Below are positions 61,746 through 64,000 of a stretch of 64,000 nucleotides of DNA, piece by piece. The translations under genes were made by a program, and so were the position numbers. The stretch lies in the NCBI RefSeq assembly GCF_001029105.3, contig NZ_CP011807.3:310001-374000 (forward strand), in the 5' to 3' direction. Source of the DNA: Pandoraea faecigallinarum. Lineage in GTDB: Bacteria; Pseudomonadota; Gammaproteobacteria; Burkholderiales; Burkholderiaceae. The notes under the pieces are model-generated. The model worked only from the letters and a program-made list of their open reading frames with translations, ran no database searches and was not told the DNA's origin. Position 1 is the stretch's first letter. Each line of letters opens with the position of its first letter.

Positions 61746-63455
61746 TCAGAACGTCAGCGTTTTGGTCAGGTCGCCCGGCGGGTTTGCGCCGCGTGCGGCG
61801 AAGGCGGCGTTGCGGTAGGCAATGCCTTCGAGCGTGGGCAGATCGTGCAGACGCGTAACGAAACGCAGGATCGACGTGGTGTCGTAGAACGTGTGATCGA
61901 CATTGCCGCGTTTGGCGAACGGCGAGACCACGAGCGCCGGAATGCGCGAACCCGGCCCCCAGCGATCCCCCTTCGGCGGGGCGACGTGATCCCACCAGCC
62001 GCCATTCTCGTCATACGTGATGATGACAACCATGTTGTTCCACTGCGGTGACTTCATCAGATGCGCCAGCACGTTCGCGACGTGCTGGTCCCCCGACTCC
62101 ACGTCCGAATAACCGGCGTGCTGATTCAGATTGCCCTGCGGCTTGTAGAAAGTGACGGCGGGCAGCTTGCCCGCGATTGCATCGCCGATGAATTTGTTCG
62201 AGATCGGGCTATCGCCTTCGCCTGCGTCGCGCAGATGCGTTTCGCGTGCCGCCGTGCCCGGTGCGAACTGGGCGAAGTAATTGAACGGTTGATGGTGATA
62301 CTGGAAGTTCGGCTTGTCGGCCCCCCCCTTGTGATCGAGCGCGGACTGCCACGCCCCCGCATACCACGCCCATGACACGCCCTTGTCCGAGAGCAGGTCG
62401 CCGATGGTCGCGTAGTTTTGCGGTGGCAGCGTCATCGGATTCATGGGATCGGCCATTCGCTTGTCGCCCGAGGCGGCGGGTTTGACCGGTGACGGCTGAT
62501 AGGCCGGCATCATCGTGTTCACGGCGTAGTTGTCCGGCGTGATCGCGCCGTCCCGCACGAATTTCGGTTTGCCGTCGGCGGCCGAGGCGGGCGACTCCGG
62601 CGAGATCGCCAGACGCACGCCTTGCGGGCCGTCGGCCAGCACGGCGATCTTGTCCTTGGCCGGGCTCTGTGCGGCGTTCGGATACATCGGCGGGCGCGCC
62701 GTCACGAGGAACTGATGGTTCAGGAACGAACCGCCGAAGGCCGCCATGAAGAAGTTGTCGCACATCGTGTACTGCTGGGCGATCTTGTACATGTCGAGCG
62801 TTTTGGCGGTCTCACCGTAATAGCCCATGACCAGACCGCCCGAGTCGGCCCATGCGGCGAACTGGTTGTTCGCACCGTCGTTGATCTGCATCTGGTTCTG
62901 CCAGAACAGATGCCACAGATCGCGCGTGATGACCGATGTCGGCAGCAGCTTGCCCTCGGCGTCCTTGAGCATGAAAGGCGCGTTCGGCTGGCGAGCGATG
63001 TCTTTCTCCGCGATGTGGTACTTCTTGCCGCCGATCGTCTGAGCGCGCGGCACCAGACCGTCGAAGACCGGGGGCAGCAGCGACATCGGCGTCTTGCCGT
63101 CGCGGTCGAGCTGCGTGTAGGCCGACGCGGGTACCTTCGACAGCGGCTTTTCCAGTCCCGGGAAGTCGGCGAACAGGTTGTTGAAGCTGCGGTTCTCGAG
63201 ATAGATCACGACGACCGTTTTGACGTTCGCCTTGAGCTGTGCATCGAATGTGCCCCCCGTCGCGACCGCCGTCGGTGCGCCTGCGCCGCCTTCGGTCGCA
63301 CAACCGCTCAGCGCGGCCCCGGTGGCGCCGGCCGCGCCGATGGCGGCCAGTCCCTGAAGAATGCGGCGACGCGACGGGTTCGCCGGATCGTCGTCGTGCG
63401 AGAGCTCAGGGTCGAGTGCCGGATCTTGCGGCTGGGGCGTGGTGTCGTGCGTCAT
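61746..63455 (-). CDS. Tat-exported acid phosphatase/phospholipase C-like phosphoesterase (AcpA family)
   Basis: 569 residues. A twin-arginine signal with residues R29-R31 before LQGLAAIGAAGATGAALSGC; Cys52 forms a possible lipobox, so it may be a Tat lipoprotein. The phosphoesterase core begins VKTVVVIYLENRSFNNLFADFPG, continues MCDNFFMAAFGGSFLNHQFLVTARPP and YNYFAQF-like loops, and ends VVIITYDENGGWWDHVAPPKGDRWGPGSRIPALVVSPFAKRGNVDHTFYDTTSILRFV, all AcpA/PLC hallmarks. It hydrolyses phosphate esters in the periplasm or at the surface. AAGGA precedes the ATG. The 305 bases upstream hold only a G-rich repeat. Confidence 0.92.
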   Translation of the reverse strand: MTHDTTPQPQDPALDPELSHDDDPANPSRRRILQGLAAIGAAGATGAALSGCATEGGAGAPTAVATGGTFDAQLKANVKTVVVIYLENRSFNNLFADFPGLEKPLSKVPASAYTQLDRDGKTPMSLLPPVFDGLVPRAQTIGGKKYHIAEKDIARQPNAPFMLKDAEGKLLPTSVITRDLWHLFWQNQMQINDGANNQFAAWADSGGLVMGYYGETAKTLDMYKIAQQYTMCDNFFMAAFGGSFLNHQFLVTARPPMYPNAAQSPAKDKIAVLADGPQGVRLAISPESPASAADGKPKFVRDGAITPDNYAVNTMMPAYQPSPVKPAASGDKRMADPMNPMTLPPQNYATIGDLLSDKGVSWAWYAGAWQSALDHKGGADKPNFQYHHQPFNYFAQFAPGTAARETHLRDAGEGDSPISNKFIGDAIAGKLPAVTFYKPQGNLNQHAGYSDVESGDQHVANVLAHLMKSPQWNNMVVIITYDENGGWWDHVAPPKGDRWGPGSRIPALVVSPFAKRGNVDHTFYDTTSILRFVTRLHDLPTLEGIAYRNAAFAARGANPPGDLTKTLTF

Positions 63456-63690
63456 GATGTCCTTGGTTGACGTGTCGGGCAGTGGGGCGCGCGTGAGCGC
63501 CCGCGACCGTGTCGGCAAGGCGTGACGCAAGGGGGTGCCGTGCAACAAGTACGGCGCGACTTCGTCAGCTTGCCCGGGCGGGCGAGGCAAGCGACGTTTT
63601 TACGCGGGGAATGTGACATTTCGGTGACATCTCCCGGACGCCCCGCAGCGCGAAACGCGGCGAGATTCGGTGGAGCTTGCGTGATGGCGG

Positions 63691-63724
63691 CGGGTGGAGG
63701 CGGGCGGAGGCGGGTGGAGGCGGG
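63691..63724. repeat. 10-bp G-rich tandem repeat (CGGGTGGAGG)
   Basis: Three units of CGGG[T/C]GGAGG and a partial fourth, between the phosphoesterase promoter region and the end of a LysR gene. The G-runs could form a quadruplex on this strand. No gene is visible in 63456-63760. Confidence 0.7.
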
Positions 63725-63760
63725 AGCGCCAGGCCGCCGTGGACTTGCGATGTCGTCCGC

Positions 63761-64000
63761 TCAGGCCAAGGGCGCCGCACCGCGTCCCGGATAGCCGGTG
63801 TCTTCGAACAGTCCCGTGCGGAATTGCAGCACGAGATCGTCGATCAGCGCGCGCAGGGCGCTTGGCATTTGTTTGCGGGAAATGTAGACGCCGTAGACGG
63901 TCATCTCGCGCGGCACGTAGTCGGGCAGCAGCGCACGCAGCGTGCCGTCGCGCAGATGCGGCAGCGCCGAGTAGACCGGCTGCATCGAGATGCCCGCGCC
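63761..64000 (-). CDS. LysR-type regulator, C-terminal part only (5' end beyond the window)
   Basis: 80 residues reading in from the window edge: GAGISMQPVYSALPHLRDGTLRALLPDYVPREMTVYGVYISRKQMPSALRALIDDLVLQF. The pattern GxGIxxxPxxxxxxxLxxGxLxxLLPDYxP...VYxxRxxxPxxxRxxID is the end of a LysR substrate-binding domain. No DNA-binding part is visible because it lies outside. Target unknown. Confidence 0.85.
   Translation of the reverse strand, partial: GAGISMQPVYSALPHLRDGTLRALLPDYVPREMTVYGVYISRKQMPSALRALIDDLVLQFRTGLFEDTGYPGRGAAPLA

Overview
The window is GC-rich, densely packed chromosomal DNA from a beta-proteobacterium. Protein character and gene content (urea ABC transporter, pxpBCA, Omp32-type porin, long-form ArgG, DUF3224, DUF2783 beside an MhpA-like hydroxylase) point to Burkholderiaceae, and I would guess Pandoraea. 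That placement is inference from gene style; no rRNA or marker search was possible. Most genes look like ordinary core metabolism with high GC at third codon positions. The only clear mobile element is one complete IS630-family insertion sequence at about 37.1-38.2 kb.

Layout. 1-5.7 kb: urtABCDE on the minus strand (urtE is cut by the window edge), preceded by a consensus sigma-54 promoter and an NtrC-like site. 6.1-8.4 kb: an MFS transporter and a GlxA-type AraC regulator. 8.4-12.3 kb: a very large, probably exported protein with an HExxH zinc-protease motif; this is the least explained gene here. 12.3-15.6 kb: a MocR-type regulator diverging from an omega-aminotransferase, with a start-less coding remnant just after the MocR stop. 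15.6-18.7 kb: 5-oxoprolinase genes pxpB-pxpC-pxpA, translationally coupled to 5-formyltetrahydrofolate cyclo-ligase. 18.8-23.8 kb: soluble lytic transglycosylase, an NDUFA9-like epimerase, a GST and cca. 23.8-26.5 kb: a glutamate/aspartate-type binding protein, DUF2905 and a MidA-like methyltransferase. 26.8-32.4 kb: a FolM-like SDR, folB, ttcA, glmU and glmS. 32.4-35.4 kb: VOC and DUF3224 genes behind a LexA-like box, a porin and an IagB-type transglycosylase. 35.7-41.2 kb: a saccharopine-dehydrogenase-like enzyme, the IS630 element, a cysteine desulfurase and a catalase. 41.3-46.7 kb: a lone PD-(D/E)XK nuclease beside a gene fragment, DUF72 and a UvrD-like helicase diverging from a second LexA-like box, a GNAT enzyme and a DUF4239 membrane protein. 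46.8-51.7 kb: a small lipoprotein, a lipase-like hydrolase, an HdeD-papain-like fusion and argG. 51.9-57.5 kb: two LysR regulators, an EamA transporter, a PNPOx-fold protein, a GST and a small PxPV-repeat secreted protein. 57.8-64 kb: tRNA-Val(GAC), an NYN-domain protein, a DUF2783/FAD-hydroxylase pair with a divergent MarR gene and two palindromic operators, a Tat-exported AcpA-type phosphoesterase, and the end of another LysR gene.

Themes. Nitrogen scavenging recurs: urea uptake, 5-oxoproline hydrolysis, glutamate/aspartate uptake, an omega-aminotransferase, lysine/saccharopine-type oxidation and ArgG. A second theme is DNA damage: two LexA-like boxes, one in front of a UvrD-like helicase as expected and one in front of a DUF3224-VOC operon with no known repair role. 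I saw no CRISPR array, prophage, integron, toxin-antitoxin pair or phage-defence island. The best candidates for new biology are the HExxH giant protein, the HdeD-papain fusion and the LexA-controlled DUF3224 operon.
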